Source of the DNA: Lycorma delicatula | Lineage: Eukaryota; Arthropoda; Insecta; Hemiptera; Fulgoridae | Reading direction: 5' to 3' | DNA length: 64,000 bases | Assembly (NCBI RefSeq): GCF_047948215.1 | Contig: NC_134456.1 | Location: forward strand, 198,288,034-198,352,033 | Part shown: in pieces, positions 24,459 through 36,833 of the stretch | Position numbering within the stretch: the stretch's first letter is position 1 | How the letters are laid out: each line of letters begins with the position of its first letter | Position numbers and translations under genes: made by a program | Notes under the pieces: model-generated | Databases searched by the model: none | The model's input: the letters and a program-made list of their open reading frames with translations, nothing else | What the model was told of the DNA's origin: nothing

Positions 24459-27400
24459 CATATGCGATAGTCGGATTATGCAACTGAATAGCTAAGTGTC
24501 TTGTATTTTGTATATACTGTTTGTGTTTGTATCATCAACTCGTTTATATTATGTATCATATTATGTTTATATTATTATGTGATGTGAGCTGTGAAATATT
24601 TCTTACAATATATATTTATTTTTATTGGTTTTATAACAACATCTAGTGGTTGTTTTGTTTTCATATTAAAAGATTTTTTTTTATTTTCTTCTCTGATGTC
24701 AGGTTGTTACAACCATCCCAATTATAGGCACCTAATGAACAACCAAAATATTTAATTATTTTGAAACTTGATGTTTTATTACAGCAATCTGTTGAAATAC
24801 TAAAAATTAAATACAGTGCAGCATTTTTTCTTAATTTATTTTTTTTAAAAATAAGGTATAGTATTTTTCAATAATATTCTGTTTAAAAATCAACATATGT
24901 GTAAAAAACTGATACTAGATAAGCTATATTCAGTTACTTATGTATTTTTAGTTATCAAAATACTAAGAAAAATAAATATTATATGTAAGCTACACCAATT
25001 TTGGCCACAGTTACTGACAGCTTCCTGATACTTGAAAAAATCTGTATTGAATATGAAGTCTATGAAAAGATATAAAAAAAGTAAATAACAATAAATAAGG
25101 AAAAATGGTTGTTTGTTTATTTACTTTTGCCGCACTTTTCTGCAGTATTGTTGCTAGAATCATTGGAAGATTCATTATTTTCAAAAACCTTTTTTTCATC
25201 AAGAGAATTAGTTGTACAAAATTTGTTTGGTTTTCTTTCAAAAAATGTTTTCTTATTTGATTGGTTTTCATTTGTCATACAGCTATGATTGAACCACTTA
25301 GCAAGAGCTTTTTTTATCTTCTCAGAAAGTACAATTTTATAGTATCCTTTCATCTTTGATATTCTCATTACTAGTGCCTTAAGTTGTTGTTTTATTAAAT
25401 CTACAAGTTGAGGAATATTGTACCTATCTGCTGTGGTAGTTATCATAACCACCATCCTAATGTTTTTATTATATTCTTTTCATTCTTATTTCCTTAACAT
25501 ATTTGCAGTGAACAATCAAATTGTATTTATTAATCAGAACATAGGAACTCATTCAACATTTCCAATCCAGTGATTAAGAAAATCTTTGATCCTCTAGTCA
25601 GTTACGTACTTTAGGGAATGATTGATTTATTTCATTCGGATAACACTTAAAAAAAAGTTAAATTTTCCTAGAGATAGCCCTAGACTTTTCATAAATCTTT
25701 CCAAGTAAACCTGACTGTACTTAAAGTTGAGATAATAATAAAAAGTAATCTGAATTTTTCCTTATATACAGATTTTTATTTGAAAAATTTGGGCACCCTT
25801 ATAATTACAAAATACTGTACTAAATATTCATGATATAATTTGATGCATTAAAACCACTGGATGATTTGTTTAAAAACTAATTCATGCAAATATAATTTAT
25901 AAATATTATGTTATTTTATAAAATAAATATATATATATATATATATATTTTTTAATTACTAGGATTACATAATTAGTATTATTATATTATATAATTATTG
26001 TAATAGTATAAATTATATTGTTTCATAATCATTTATTTGTGAATTGTATATTGTAGATAGCACTATAATGCGCATTTTGTTTTATATATTATATTTATAA
26101 ATAAGCATCAGTGCACATAATTTTAACATAGTACTTGTATTACAGTAATATATATTTTTTATTTCAATACTTTTGATTGAATCTCTTTTGTTTGATTTTT
26201 GTCAGAATAGTATCATTGATTTTATAATAAAAATAATTATCGCCATATAAATAAATGTGATAGTACTTTTTATGAATTATTTTATAAGTATTTTTGTCTT
26301 TTAATTATACAAAATAGATTGTTATACAGGGAAATAAGCTTGATATCTTTTATATAATTATTTTTTTGTAATTAAATATTAATGTTTGTAATTAAAAATT
26401 TTTATTAGTATTATAAGTTGCAGGAATACTGTGTTGAAAGAAATTAATTTTTAAATATATTTTTCATCTGTTTATATTCATTAATGTACTTACAGGAAAG
26501 TACATTCAGTAATGATATTTTAACATGTTGAATGCAGTTGAAATTAATATCAAACTTTTCTGTGAAGCTGATGATGGCTAAGATTGAAACATCATCAGCC
26601 TAATGTAGAACAAACGCTTATGGGAAAATGAAACTTGAGAAAAAACAACAATAATAGATATTATCATGATATTGAAGATCTTGTTTGATGTAGCTATGTC
26701 AGTTGTTCATTATAATTAGTGTTTATCATCCCCATCTTGTGGTCTTCAATTCAACACTTTTATGCCAGATTATACATTTTTAATGTGATGAAAATTTTCT
26801 TTCTGTTTTATTGTCTGCGACTACTATATCTCTTCTATTACAACAAAATATGTGTTATGTAGAAATCTGTGAATTTTAAACAAGTACTTTAAAAAAAGAA
26901 AATAAAGTGCTAATTTTACATAATTAACTTTACTAATTTTAAAATCTGATAACTGTGCATTTTATCTTTTAATGCATACAAACAAACATATGCACGTAAA
27001 TAAGTTTTCTTTTTTTTTCCAAAGTGATTGGAAAATCTCTGAAAAATATTGCTCAACAAAGTGATTGTATCAACAGAAAAAGTTGTGAAGACGCAGCAAC
27101 TGCATTGAACATGATTAGTAAAATACAAAACAACATACTTTTCCATGCTAAGTATGTTTTACTTGAAACTACACCACAAAGTTTTTGTATTATATATTTA
27201 TATATATATTGTGACAGATTTATTCATGACCTTATTTCAAATGAACTGTAATTAAATAATTTTAATTAATCTGTAACTTCCATTTGATAGAACAGTGTTA
27301 ATATACATAATTACACATTGGTGATTTTGACATATATTATTCCTAATCAACAGCATTTTTATAGGTTTTAACATTCAGTGCTTACTGATCTGTAATAATT

Positions 27401-28730
27401 TAATAGTTCATATTGGTTGTATAGGGTGTATTATTTGTTATCACAAAAATACTTCTATACTTTTCTATTATTGTATTACATAATCAGTTAATTATTAAAT
27501 GGATACATCATTAAATAATGATATTTAAAAATAATTTATTTTACTAACTTTTGTAGTAAGTTTAATTATTTAATGTTGAAGTAGATTTTGTATAGCAAGT
27601 TTTTGTAACACCACTGTCCACTTCTATTTGCAACATCCCAAACAGCTGACTTCACTTAAGTTGGCTGTTTATGCTGGATGATACTATCTAAGGAAAGATA
27701 CTCTATCTTTATATATAGCTGAAGAACAATATTATTGAAGCTTCCTTTCCATTAATACACAGAATTGGTAATTAGGGATTAGCAATATTAATCTTAAAGT
27801 TAAAGTCTGTTTCAGAATCTAATCCATTTGTAAAGTTGGATTATTTTGTAACTAAAAATACATTAATATTGATTTTATAAGATATCTATGTATTTTTATT
27901 ATTAAATCAAGATTAGTTGAATTAAGCAAAAATTGTTTGAATGATTAGCAGTTAGCATAAACAAGGTCCTAAGGGTTTTGATATTTGAAATATTTAATTT
28001 TATATTCAGTAATATTTTTATGTGCTGCTTAAAGTTTGCTTATTGCATATATATTTAATTAAGGATTAGAATTCTCTTTAAATATATGTTTTTTCAAACA
28101 CTATTATTCTCGTTTGTTATGTGAAATTTTGTTTTACGAAGCACTGGCTCAGAATCAAACCTGGGACTATCAGCTAATCTTTTGATAAAACAAAATAGAT
28201 GGCAAACTTAATAGTTTAGTACTGCATAGCTAATATAAATATTATCTAAGACAATATTTTTTCTATTAATATAAAAGCTGATTGTCTGAAAATCAGACTG
28301 CTAGGTGTTATAAATTATAATTTTTATCATAAATTATTAAATTTATCGACAGAAGGTAAAAATTTTACTTAGTATGAAAATTCAGATTATAAGTAAGCAA
28401 CTAATGATCAAACTGAAAACATAACAATTATAAAAAAATAGATATACATTTAAAAGGACATTATTGTGTGATTAATTATAAACATATAATTTCTTAAGTC
28501 TGTGGCAAAATATTGTTTATTGTTAAAATCAAATAAAAATAACATGTTATAAATAATAATGTGTATATTTTTTAAACATGTATATTCATTAATGTGAAAT
28601 TTTTTCCAGAAAAAAACACCTTTATTTTATTTAATTTCTTTTTATTGCACGATTCAATGTGAAATGTTCAATTTTTTGTACTATTTCCCATTGTATGATG
28701 ACACCTTATTTTCCCATTTTTGTTTGTACA
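24459..28730. other. csw 3' UTR and intergenic AT-rich sequence
   Basis: Holds the csw 3' UTR, whose end is not determined, an (AT)n tract near 25926-25950, and a hairpin at about 26566-26598 (GCTGATGATG ... CATCATCAGC) with a hammerhead-like CTGATGA...GAAAC core. Two short ORFs are open: one on minus at 25117-25455, listed separately, and one on plus at 27024-27251, whose frame starts IGKSLKNIAQQSDC and which I cannot assign. Confidence 0.4.
25117..25455 (-). CDS. Possible small unknown protein, 112 aa
   Basis: Not recognised. The ATG has A at -3 and G at +4. The frame is Lys-rich, with a more balanced N-terminal half (MVVMITTTADRYNIPQLVDL) and an Asn/Ser/Lys-rich C-terminal half. AATAAA overlaps the stop codon. 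It lies between two genes that appear convergent and could be a single-exon gene, a terminal exon or chance. I saw no convincing splice acceptor before it and no transposase motif in it. Confidence 0.25.
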   Translation of the reverse strand: MVVMITTTADRYNIPQLVDLIKQQLKALVMRISKMKGYYKIVLSEKIKKALAKWFNHSCMTNENQSNKKTFFERKPNKFCTTNSLDEKKVFENNESSNDSSNNTAEKCGKSK

Positions 28731-29900
28731 AGGGTAAATCAAATATAACAGGATTTTTGTTCCTGATCGTCTACAGTTGGTAGGACTGGGCCTGCACTTC
28801 TAGTATGCTTGGGTGGGGTCATTAGGAGTGGAGAGAGCTGGCCATTCCACACTCCCAACCAATTCGTCAGTAATACTAATGATGTTGGAGCAACAGGTGC
28901 ACCCCTCCACTGCAGAATGCGTAATTATAGTCTTGCTCGTCAAGGAGTTCAAGCGACGGAAATTTTCCAGAGAATCACTGCCCCGTTTAGAGACCAAACA
29001 GTTCAAGGAAGGACGAGAACGAATGGAAAATCAGGAACATGATCACCGTCCTCAGACCAGCATTACAGATGAAAATATTCATATGGTTCAAGACATTCTT
29101 GAAGAAGATAGATGGGTGAGAGTGTCTGAAATTGCAGAACGGACGGGTCAGAATAAGTTTTGGGAGCTGTCAAGCAATCATCACAAATGACCTACAGTTC
29201 CATAAAGTGAACACCAGATGGGTCCCTTGCCTTTTGACTACAGATCAGAAGTTAAGACGTTTGGAGGTCTGTCAGAGACTTACATCAAGGTTTGCGAAAG
29301 AATGTAATGCATTTTTGAGTCAGATTGTCACCTGCAATGATACATAGGTCCACCACTACACTCCCCAGTTGAAACAAGCCGGTATGGAGTGGCAGAAGAA
29401 AGGGAAGGCAGCCCTAGTGAAAGCAAAGACTTGACTGTCAGCTGACAAGGTTCTTTCAACTGGCTTTTTTTGACCAGCAAGGCATTTTGCTCATTGATTT
29501 TTTTGTATGAGCGGCATGCAGTCAATGTTACTTATTACTGCTAGGAGCTGTTGAATGAGGTGAGGGCTGCATATTGCCACAAAAGATGAGACCAACTGAT
29601 TCAAGAGGTCATCCTCCTCCACGACTACGCCAGTCTCTAATGGTCTCAAAATTAGAAGAAATGCACTGGACTCAACTTGATCATCCTCCCTACAGCCCTG
29701 CAATTTTCATTTGTTTGGGCCGCTTAAAGAAGCTCTAGGAGGGCAACGATTTGAAGATGATGGCGTGGAGGGATTCGTGTGCAATTGGCTTCTAATGCAA
29801 CCAGCTTCATTCTATGATGCTGTGATAAAAAACCTTTCTTCTTACTGGGAAAAATGTATTTCTAAAGCAGAAAACTATGTAGAAAAATAAATTATATTTG
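28730..29900 (+). pseudogene. Mariner transposase relic 4
   Basis: A third mariner lineage, on plus. SITDENIHMVQDILEEDRWV and ISFGSCQAIITNDLQ form the helix-turn-helix region near 29065-29190. VNTRWVPCLLTTDQKLRRLE is at about 29209-29270. QIVTCNDT corresponds to the first catalytic Asp near 29340. The homologous frame continues through HYTPQLKQAGMEW, a broken DYASL/HPPYSPAIF block (about 29620-29710), and YWEKCISKAENYVEK ending at 29889. Frameshifts and stops break it. The left flank AGGGTAAATCAAATATAAC and the right flank GGCAAATATAA (reverse complement) may be decayed inverted ends. Confidence 0.75.
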
Positions 29901-30534
29901 CCTTTTATTTTTCAATAATTTAAAAAAAAAATGAAATAGTTTATAAGATGAAATATGATTTCCTTCATGAGGCAAAAACAAATCATAGTTATGTTATGTA
30001 TTAATACACCATCAAAAGCTGGTTTTAAAGATTCTGCAGCATTGTCATTATATTATCAATGTAACAGCAAGGAATGCACAATGTTTGATTTAACTAGTGC
30101 AGTAACTTAATTTAATAAAAGTATTACAACGAAGATGATATACTTCCCAGTTGCTCTGCTCCCAAATGTTCTACTATCACTGATTATTGTTTAACAATTT
30201 CCTACCAATAACTTCAAATTGTTATTTCTAGGAAAATGTTGATCACAAATCGTCTACATAAAGATTGTTAACCAAAATTTAGACTCCATAAAGAAAAAGA
30301 GGTATGGTGTCATGCAACAAATAATGACAATTATTTTTTATTAAAAATTTATTTTTTGGTGAAATAGTTATATGATCTAAACTCAGTTTTTCATTTATGT
30401 AAATAGGTTTAATGCCTGATATTTGTGTCATAGTTTGGTGTAAGTAACTAAATTACTGTTGGAATTCCTAATTGCATCGAGCATGTAAAAGTGCATTTAT
30501 AATTAAATTTTATTTCAGTTTTATAAATAAAAAT
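29901..30534. other. AT-rich spacer, nothing recognised
   Basis: No gene or repeat was recognised between mariner relic 4 and the repeat cluster. Confidence 0.5.
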
Positions 30535-30850
30535 TACAGCTTTTCAAAATTGTTCAGGGTAACCTATTTATTTATAATAATTTTTTCAATTCCATACCAC
30601 TCTTTTTATATAATTTAGATAATTGAAATGTAAAAGTATTCTTGACATTTTTTGAAAAAAAAAAGTGTTTTGCTGTTAAATAAATTTAAACATTACAAAA
30701 AAGGCATTTTTTGACCTTGAACATTTATATGAAGGAGATGGCATTTTGAGATTCTGCAAGTGGCATTTGAAAGCTCGGAACTTCAACTTTAAAAAACTAT
30801 TTATTTTTCCACATATTTAAGAATTTTTATAATAAAAATTCATGGTAAGC
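30535..30850 (-). repeat. Dispersed repeat, unit A
   Basis: In reverse complement this unit matches unit C. Shared words include GCCACTTGCAGAATCTCAAAA, split by indels elsewhere, CAGCAAAACA, TTCAAAAAATGTCAAG and AATACTTTTACATTT. Units B and C lie in the opposite orientation. Confidence 0.6.
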
Positions 30851-31109
30851 AAAAAGGCTTGGTAGCAAAAACAACAAATTTTCATCTTGTTTCATTATTA
30901 TATGTCAAAGATTTATTATAAGTTTCCTGGTAAAAGTTTTTGATTTATAACATAAGTATAACTACAATGATCATTACAATTTAAGCATTTAAAACATTAA
31001 TTATTATTATTATTATATTTAAAACAAATTTTTTTACCGTTATGAAAGAATCCCTCCAAGCTTACCTAAGGAGTTCAATTTATACTATTCAAAGTCATTT
31101 TACTCAAAA

Positions 31110-31400
31110 CATTCTTGGATAACGTGGAAAAACAAATGTAGTTTTTCAAAGTTGAAGCTTTCAAATGTCACTTGGAGAATCTTGAAATTTCACCTTCTAC
31201 ATATATAAATTTTTCATTATCAAAAAACGCAAAAAAAGGAGTACTTTCATAGTTAAATTTACCAAATTATACAAAGAATGTGGTTTGGAATTGAAAAAGC
31301 ATTATTTATTGTTCTATAAATTGTTATAAACAGATAGGTTTCCCTGCATATTCTTGTGAAAACTTTCATCTACAATATGTTGACATCAAAAACTTTCTAT
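31110..31400 (+). repeat. Dispersed repeat, unit B
   Basis: A more diverged unit with GTAGTTTTTCAAAGTTGAAG, TTTCAAATGTCACTTGGAGA, GTTTGGAATTGAAAAAGC and ATTGTTATAAACAGATAGG in the same order as units A and C. Confidence 0.55.
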
Positions 31401-31499
31401 TAAAAAAGGATCTAGATTGTGGGGAATAGTTTTAATATATATACCTTTTTGACTTAAAATCCCATAGCTCTGTCTTTTGTCCAAGTAAACAAAAGTACA

Positions 31500-32465
31500 G
31501 TAAATGGACATTCTCAAAATCACTTCGTCAAAAAAAATTTGTATGTAATGAAAAAACTAATGTAGTTTTTCAAAGTTGAAGATCTGAACTTTCAGTTGCC
31601 ACTTGCAGAATCTCAAAATTTCATCTCCATATAAATTTTCAATGTCAAAAAGTTTTGTGATTTTTAAATGTTAAAATCCATTTCACAGCAAAACAACACT
31701 TATTTTACTTCGTTGTACAAAGTAAAAGAAGTATCACAAAATATTTCGGTTTTGATTTCCAGATTTCAACGGAAATATCCATTTTTGACTAGTTTAGGTG
31801 TGACGTCTGTACGTACGTAGCTTGCATAACTCAAAAACAATTAGTCATAGGATGTTCAAATTTTGGATTTACTACTGTTAACATCTAGTTGTGCACCCCC
31901 CCCCCCCCTTGCTATTGACCAAAACAAGTGACCAAAAATTTTTGAACTTTTTCTTAACTGCAGTAATGAGCCCTCATTAAGAGCTTTTCAACGATATATC
32001 ATAAGTGGTACTTATTTTCATTGGTTCCAGTATTACAGCCAAATAAGATTTTTGTTATTGAAAAAATTTGGATCTTAGGGAAAGGCACATCGGTTCGAAT
32101 CAGACTTTTTTTTTTTAATTTAAATATATTGATTTATTAATAATTATTCACATTGTAAAAAAATTCTTATGATAATTCAATAACAAAAAAATTTAAGTTT
32201 TTAATGAAATAAAATTTTACGTACTTTTCGTTTTAAAAAAGTGTGTAAATAGGCATACAAGTAAGTCCTGTATTGTCCACATCAAATATTTTTTTTCAAA
32301 AAATGTCAAGAATACTTTTACATTTAAATTATCCAAATTAAATAAAAAAAGTGATTTAGAATCGAAAAAAAACATTATTTTGTTTTATCGTTTTAAAAAT
32401 TGTTATAAATAAATGGTTCCCCTGAATATTTTTGTGAAACTTTTTTCTATGACCCATTAACCACC
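31500..32465 (+). repeat. Dispersed repeat, unit C, split by an insertion
   Basis: The first half (about 31500-31697) runs to CAGCAAAACAACACTTA. The second half (about 32285-32465) resumes at TTCAAAAAATGTCAAGAATA and ends after ATTGTTATAAATAAATGG. In unit A these two halves are contiguous. Confidence 0.6.
31698..32284 (+). mobile_element. Non-autonomous element inserted in unit C
   Basis: About 590 bp that is absent from unit A at the equivalent point. It starts with a near-palindrome (TTTTACTTCGTTGTACAAAG then AAAA) and contains GTGACGTCTGTACGTACGTAG and a C13-type run near 31891. It resembles a repeat I associate with insect genomes, but no coding capacity or clear inverted ends were found. 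Confidence 0.45.
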
Positions 32466-32723
32466 CTTCTATAAAATGATCCCATCAGAAAAAATGATCT
32501 TTTTTTTTAATTTTGTATTTACATATCACTAATCTAATTATACAGTAATGATTTAATTCAGCCACAACATAACCTAAAATATCATCACCAATTCTTGACA
32601 TTTATAACAGTGCATATTCTGCAATTGCAATGGACAAATATGACACACGCTGGCATACTGAAACATCACCACATAAAATGAGGAACTGTTGCAGAAGTAG
32701 ATTAACCGAGGGTTACCCATTTT

Positions 32724-34956
32724 TTTTTTTTTGTCTTCAGTCATTTGACTGGTTTGATGCAGCTCTCCAAGATTCCCTATCTAGTGCTAGTCGTTTCATT
32801 TCAGTATACCCTCTACATCCTACATCCCTAACAATTTGTTTTACATATTCCAAACGTGGCCTGCCTATACAATTTTTCCCTTCTACCTGTCCTTCCAAAA
32901 TTAAAGCGACTATTCCAGGATGCCTTAGTATGTGGCCTATAAGTCTGTCTCTTCTTTTAACTATATTTTTCCAAATGCTTCTTTCTTCATCTATTTGCCG
33001 CAATACCTCCTTCATTTGTCACTTTATCCACCCATCTGATTTTTAACATTCTCCTATAGCACCACATTTCAAAAGCTTCTAATCTTTTCTTCTCAGATAC
33101 TCCGATTGTCCAAGTTTCACTTCCATATAAAGCGACACTCCAAACATACACTTTCAAAAATCTTTTCCTGACATTTAAATTAATTTTTGATGTAAACAAA
33201 TTATATTTCTTACTGAAGGCTCGTTTAGCTTGTGCTATTCGGCATTTTATATCGCTCCTGCTTCGTCCATCTTTAGTAACTCTACTTCCCAAATAACAAA
33301 ATTCTTCTACCTCCATAATCTTTTCTCCTCCTATTTTCACATTCAGTGGTCCATCTTTGTTATTTCTACTACATTTCATTACTTTTGTTTTGTTCTTGTT
33401 TATTTTCATGCGATATTTCTTGCGTAGGACTTCATCTATGCCGTTCATTGTTTCTTCTAAATCCTTTTTACTCTCGGCTAGAATTACTATATCATCAGCA
33501 AAACGTAGCATCATTATCTTTTCACCTTGTACTGTTACTCCGAATCTAAATTGTTCTTTAACATCATTAACTGCTAGTTCCATGTAAAGATTAAAAAGTA
33601 ACGGAGATAGGGAACATCCTTGTCGGACTCCCTTTCTTATTACGGTTTCTTTCTTATGTTCTTCAATTGTTACTGTTGCTGTTTGGTTCCTGTACATGTT
33701 AGCAATTGTTCTTCTATCCCTGTATTTAACCCTAATTTTTTTAAAATGCTAAACATTTTATTCCAGTCTACGTTATCGAATGCCTTTTCTAGGTCTATAA
33801 ACGCCAAGTATGTTGGTTTGTTTTTCTTTAATCTTCCTTCTACTATTAATCTGAGGCCTAAAATTGCTTCCCTTGTCCCTATACTTTTCCTGAAACCAAA
33901 TTGGTCTTCTCCTAACACTTCTTCCACTCTCCTCTCAATTCTTCTGTATAGAATTCTAGTTAAGATTTTTGATGCACGACTAGTTAAACTAATTGTTCTG
34001 TATTCTTCACATTTATCTGCCCCTGCTTTCTTTGGTATCATGACTGTAACACTTTTTTTTAAGTCTGACGGAAATTCCCCTTTTTCATAAATCTTACACA
34101 CCAGTTTGTATAATCTATCAATCGCTTCCTCACCTGCACTGCGCAGTAATTCTACAGGTATTCCGTCTATTCCAGGAGCCTTTCTGCCATATAAATCTTT
34201 TAATGCTCTCTTAAATTCAGATCTCAGTATTGTTTCTCCCATTTCATCCTCCTCAACTTCCTCTTCTTCTTCTATAACACCATTTTCTAATTCATTTCCT
34301 CCGTATAGCTCTTAAATATATTCCACCCATCTATCGACTTTACCTTTCGTATTATATATTGGTGTACCATCTTTGTTTAACACATTATTAGATTTTAATT
34401 TATGTACTCCAAAATTTTCCTTAACTTTCCTGTATGCTCCGTCTATTTTACCAATGTTCATTTCTCTTTCCACTTCTGAACACTTTTCTTTAATCCACTC
34501 TTCTTTCGCCAGTTTGCACTTCCTGTTTATAGCATTTCTTAATTGCCGATAGTTCCTTTTACTTTCTTCATCACTAGCATTCTTATATTTTCTACATTCA
34601 TCCATCAGCTGCAATATATCGTCTGAAACCCAAGGTTTTCTACCAGTTCTGTTTATTCCGCCTAAGTTTGTTTCTGCTGATTTAAGAATTTCCTTTTTAA
34701 CATTCTCCCATTCTTCTTCTACATTTTCTACCTTATCTTTTTTACTTAGACCTCTTGCGATGTCCTCCTCAAAAATCTTCTTTACCTCCTCTTCCTCAAG
34801 CTTCTCTAAATTCCACCGATTCATCTGACACCTTTTCTTCAGGTTTTTAAACCCCAATCTACATTTCATTATCACCAAATTATGGTCGCTATCAATGTCT
34901 GCTCCAGGGTAAGTTTTGCAGTCAACGAGTTGATTTCTAAATCTTTGCTTAACCAT
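32724..34956 (-). pseudogene. RTE-like reverse transcriptase, copy 1
   Basis: Minus-strand frames carry SDHNLVIMK (last endonuclease motif) near the start. RT blocks follow: KAPGIDGIPVELL, FGFRKSIGTREAI, AFIDLEKAFDNVDW, VRQGCSLSPLLFNLYMEL, and the active site MLRFADDIVIL. Then come YLGSRVTKDGRSRSDI and the tail MWCYRRMLKIRW. One frameshift near 33731 splits the RT between blocks, and another near 33015 separates the C-terminal tail. Long plus-strand open frames over this region are antisense shadows. Confidence 0.85.
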
Positions 34957-34968
34957 GGTTAAGCAAAT

Positions 34969-34990
34969 AGATTATATCATGATATAATCT
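34969..34990. repeat. Perfect 22-bp palindrome in RTE copy 1
   Basis: Centred on CATG within GATTATATCATGATATAATC. A second perfect palindrome of 24 bp (TTTGCTTAACCA and its complement) lies next to it at 34944-34967. Together they form a 24-bp insertion between endonuclease residues LDYIM and VKQRFRN and introduce a stop. The same pair occurs in copy 2. Confidence 0.85.
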
Positions 34991-35039
34991 AGCTGATACC
35001 TTGCAGTATCGCATGGCTTTTTCCAAGTGTATATTCTTC

Positions 35040-35730
35040 TGTTATGATTTTTAAATAGGGTGTTGGCAATTACTAAATTATACTTCGTGCCAAACTCTAT
35101 AACCCTCTTTCATTCCTTTTGCCCAGCCCGCATTCACCCACTATATTTCCTTCCTTGCCTTTTCCAATGATTGCATTCCAATCTCCAACTATTATTAAAT
35201 TTTCATCTCCTTTTACGTGTTTAATTGCTTCATCAATCTCTTCGTATACACACTCTACCTCATCATCATCATGGGCGCTTGTAGGCATATAGATGTTAAC
35301 AATCGTTGTCGGTTTAGGTTTTGATTTTATCCTTATTTCAATGATTCTATCGCTATGCGTTTTGAAATACTCTACTCTCTTCCCTATCTTCTTGTTCATT
35401 ATGAAACCTACTCCTGCCTGCCCATTATTTGAAACTGAGTTAATTGCTCTAAAATCACCTGACCAAAAGTCGCCTTCCTCTTCCCACCGAACCTCAATAA
35501 TTCCTACTATATCCATCCACATTTACCCTATCAATTTCCCTTTTTAAATTTTCTAGCCTACCAACCATTTTTAAGCTTATAACATTCCACGCTCCGACTC
35601 GTAGAATGTTATTTTTTAGTTTTATGGTGACCCCTTCCTTAGTAGTCCCCACCCAGAGATCCGAACGGGGGACTAGTTTACCTCCGGAATATTTTACCAA
35701 GGAAGGCGCCTCTATCATTGCTATATGTAA
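35040..35730 (-). pseudogene. RTE-like AP endonuclease, copy 1
   Basis: Minus-strand frames give LRVGAWNVISLK, EVRWEEEGDFWSGDF, INSVSNNGQAGVGF, IVNIYMPTSA and IVGDWNAIIGK, the ordered motifs of an apurinic-type LINE endonuclease. Frameshifts near 35515 (VNVD then DIVGI) and 35097 (ERGL then VIEFG) disrupt it, exactly as in copy 2. Confidence 0.8.
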
Positions 35731-36034
35731 ATGCAGAGAGCCACATTTTCTTGGAAAAAAAGCAGCTGTAGTTTCAGCTGCGCAGTACTCAGAGGACTGA
35801 GTGATGTTGATATGGCCGTTTAAGTCATTGTGACTCACGCCCCTAACAACTACTGAAAGAGCTGCTGCCCTCTTTCAGGAATCATTCCTTAGTCTGGCTC
35901 TCAACAGATACCTCTCCGATATGGTTGCACCTTCGGTCCAGCTACTCTGTATCCCTGAGCACTTAAGCCTCCTTACCAATGGCAAGGTCTCATGATTCAT
36001 AGAGGAGGCTTTTACTTCTAATAAACTAATTTTT

Positions 36035-36833
36035 GTCCAAGTTTCACTTCCATATAAAGCGACACCCCAAACAAACACTTTCAAAAATCTTTTCCTGACA
36101 TTTAAATTAATTTTTGATGTAAACAACTTATATTTCTTACTGAAGGCTCGTTTAGCTTGTGCTATTCGGCATTTTATATCGCTCCTGCTTCGTCCATCTT
36201 TAGTAATTCTACTTCCCAAATAACAAAATTCTTCTACCTCCATAATCTTTTCTCCTCCTATTTTCACATTCAGTGGTCCATCTTTGTTATTTCTACTACA
36301 TTTCATTACTTTTGTTTTGTTCTTGTTTATTTTCATGCGATAGTTCTTGCGTAGGACTTCATCTATGCCGTTCATTGTTTCTTCTAAATCCTTTTTATTC
36401 TCGGCTAGAATTACTATATCATCAGCAAATCGTAGCATCTTTATCTTTTCACCTTGTACTGTTACTCCGAATCTAAATTGTTCTTTAACATCATTAACTG
36501 CTAGTTCCATGTAAAGATTAAAAAGTAACGGAGACAGGGAACACCCTTGTCGGACTCCCTTTCTTATTACAGCTTCTTTCTTATGTTCTTCAATTGCTAC
36601 TGTTGCTGTTTGGTCCCTGTACATGTTAGCAATTGTTCTTCTATCTGTGTATTTGAACCCTAATTTTTTTAAAATGCTGAACATTTTATTCCAGTCAACG
36701 TTATCGAATGCCTTTTCTAGGTCTATAAACGCCAAGTATGTTGGTTTGTTTTTCTTTAATCTTCCTTCTACTATTAAGCTGAGGCCTAAAATTGCTTCCC
36801 TTGTCCCTATACTTTTCCTGAAACCAAATTGGT
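36035..36833 (-). pseudogene. RTE-like LINE copy 3, RT fragment fused to copy 1
   Basis: A ~800-bp internal RT piece, from QFGFRKSIGTREAI to ALYGSETWT on minus. It is open without a frameshift and retains FADDIVIL. It lacks the one-base deletion found in copies 1 and 2 and has its own substitutions (ILGLSL, EHKKEAVIRK, FVWGVAL), so it comes from a different source copy. Its 3' edge abuts the exact 5' end of copy 1 in the same orientation, and a fused reading frame runs across the join (36885-35875). The rest of its 3' end is not found beyond copy 1. Confidence 0.8.

Larger units (their letters stand above)
32720..36034 (-). mobile_element. RTE-like LINE, copy 1, full length but inactive
   Basis: About 3.3 kb on minus. 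Its 5' end is at 36034 and its 3' A-tail at 32732-32720. It has the same start, end and length as copy 2 at 46581-49899 and is nearly identical to it, with only scattered substitutions and small indels. It encodes an AP-type endonuclease followed by a reverse transcriptase and an RTE/BovB-like C-terminal tail ending ALDRESWRAASNQSND. At least five disabling lesions are shared with copy 2. No target duplication was found by eye. Confidence 0.85.

Noticed and set aside
28140..28210. Minus-strand tRNA-like head (GGTTTGATTCTGAG)
   Set aside because: A single degenerate B box without a body or tail matching either SINE family.
33230..34315. Several plus-strand open frames of 65-156 codons across LINE copy 1, and their mirror frames on minus across copy 2
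   Set aside because: They are antisense shadows of the RT and endonuclease frames and have no recognisable motifs.
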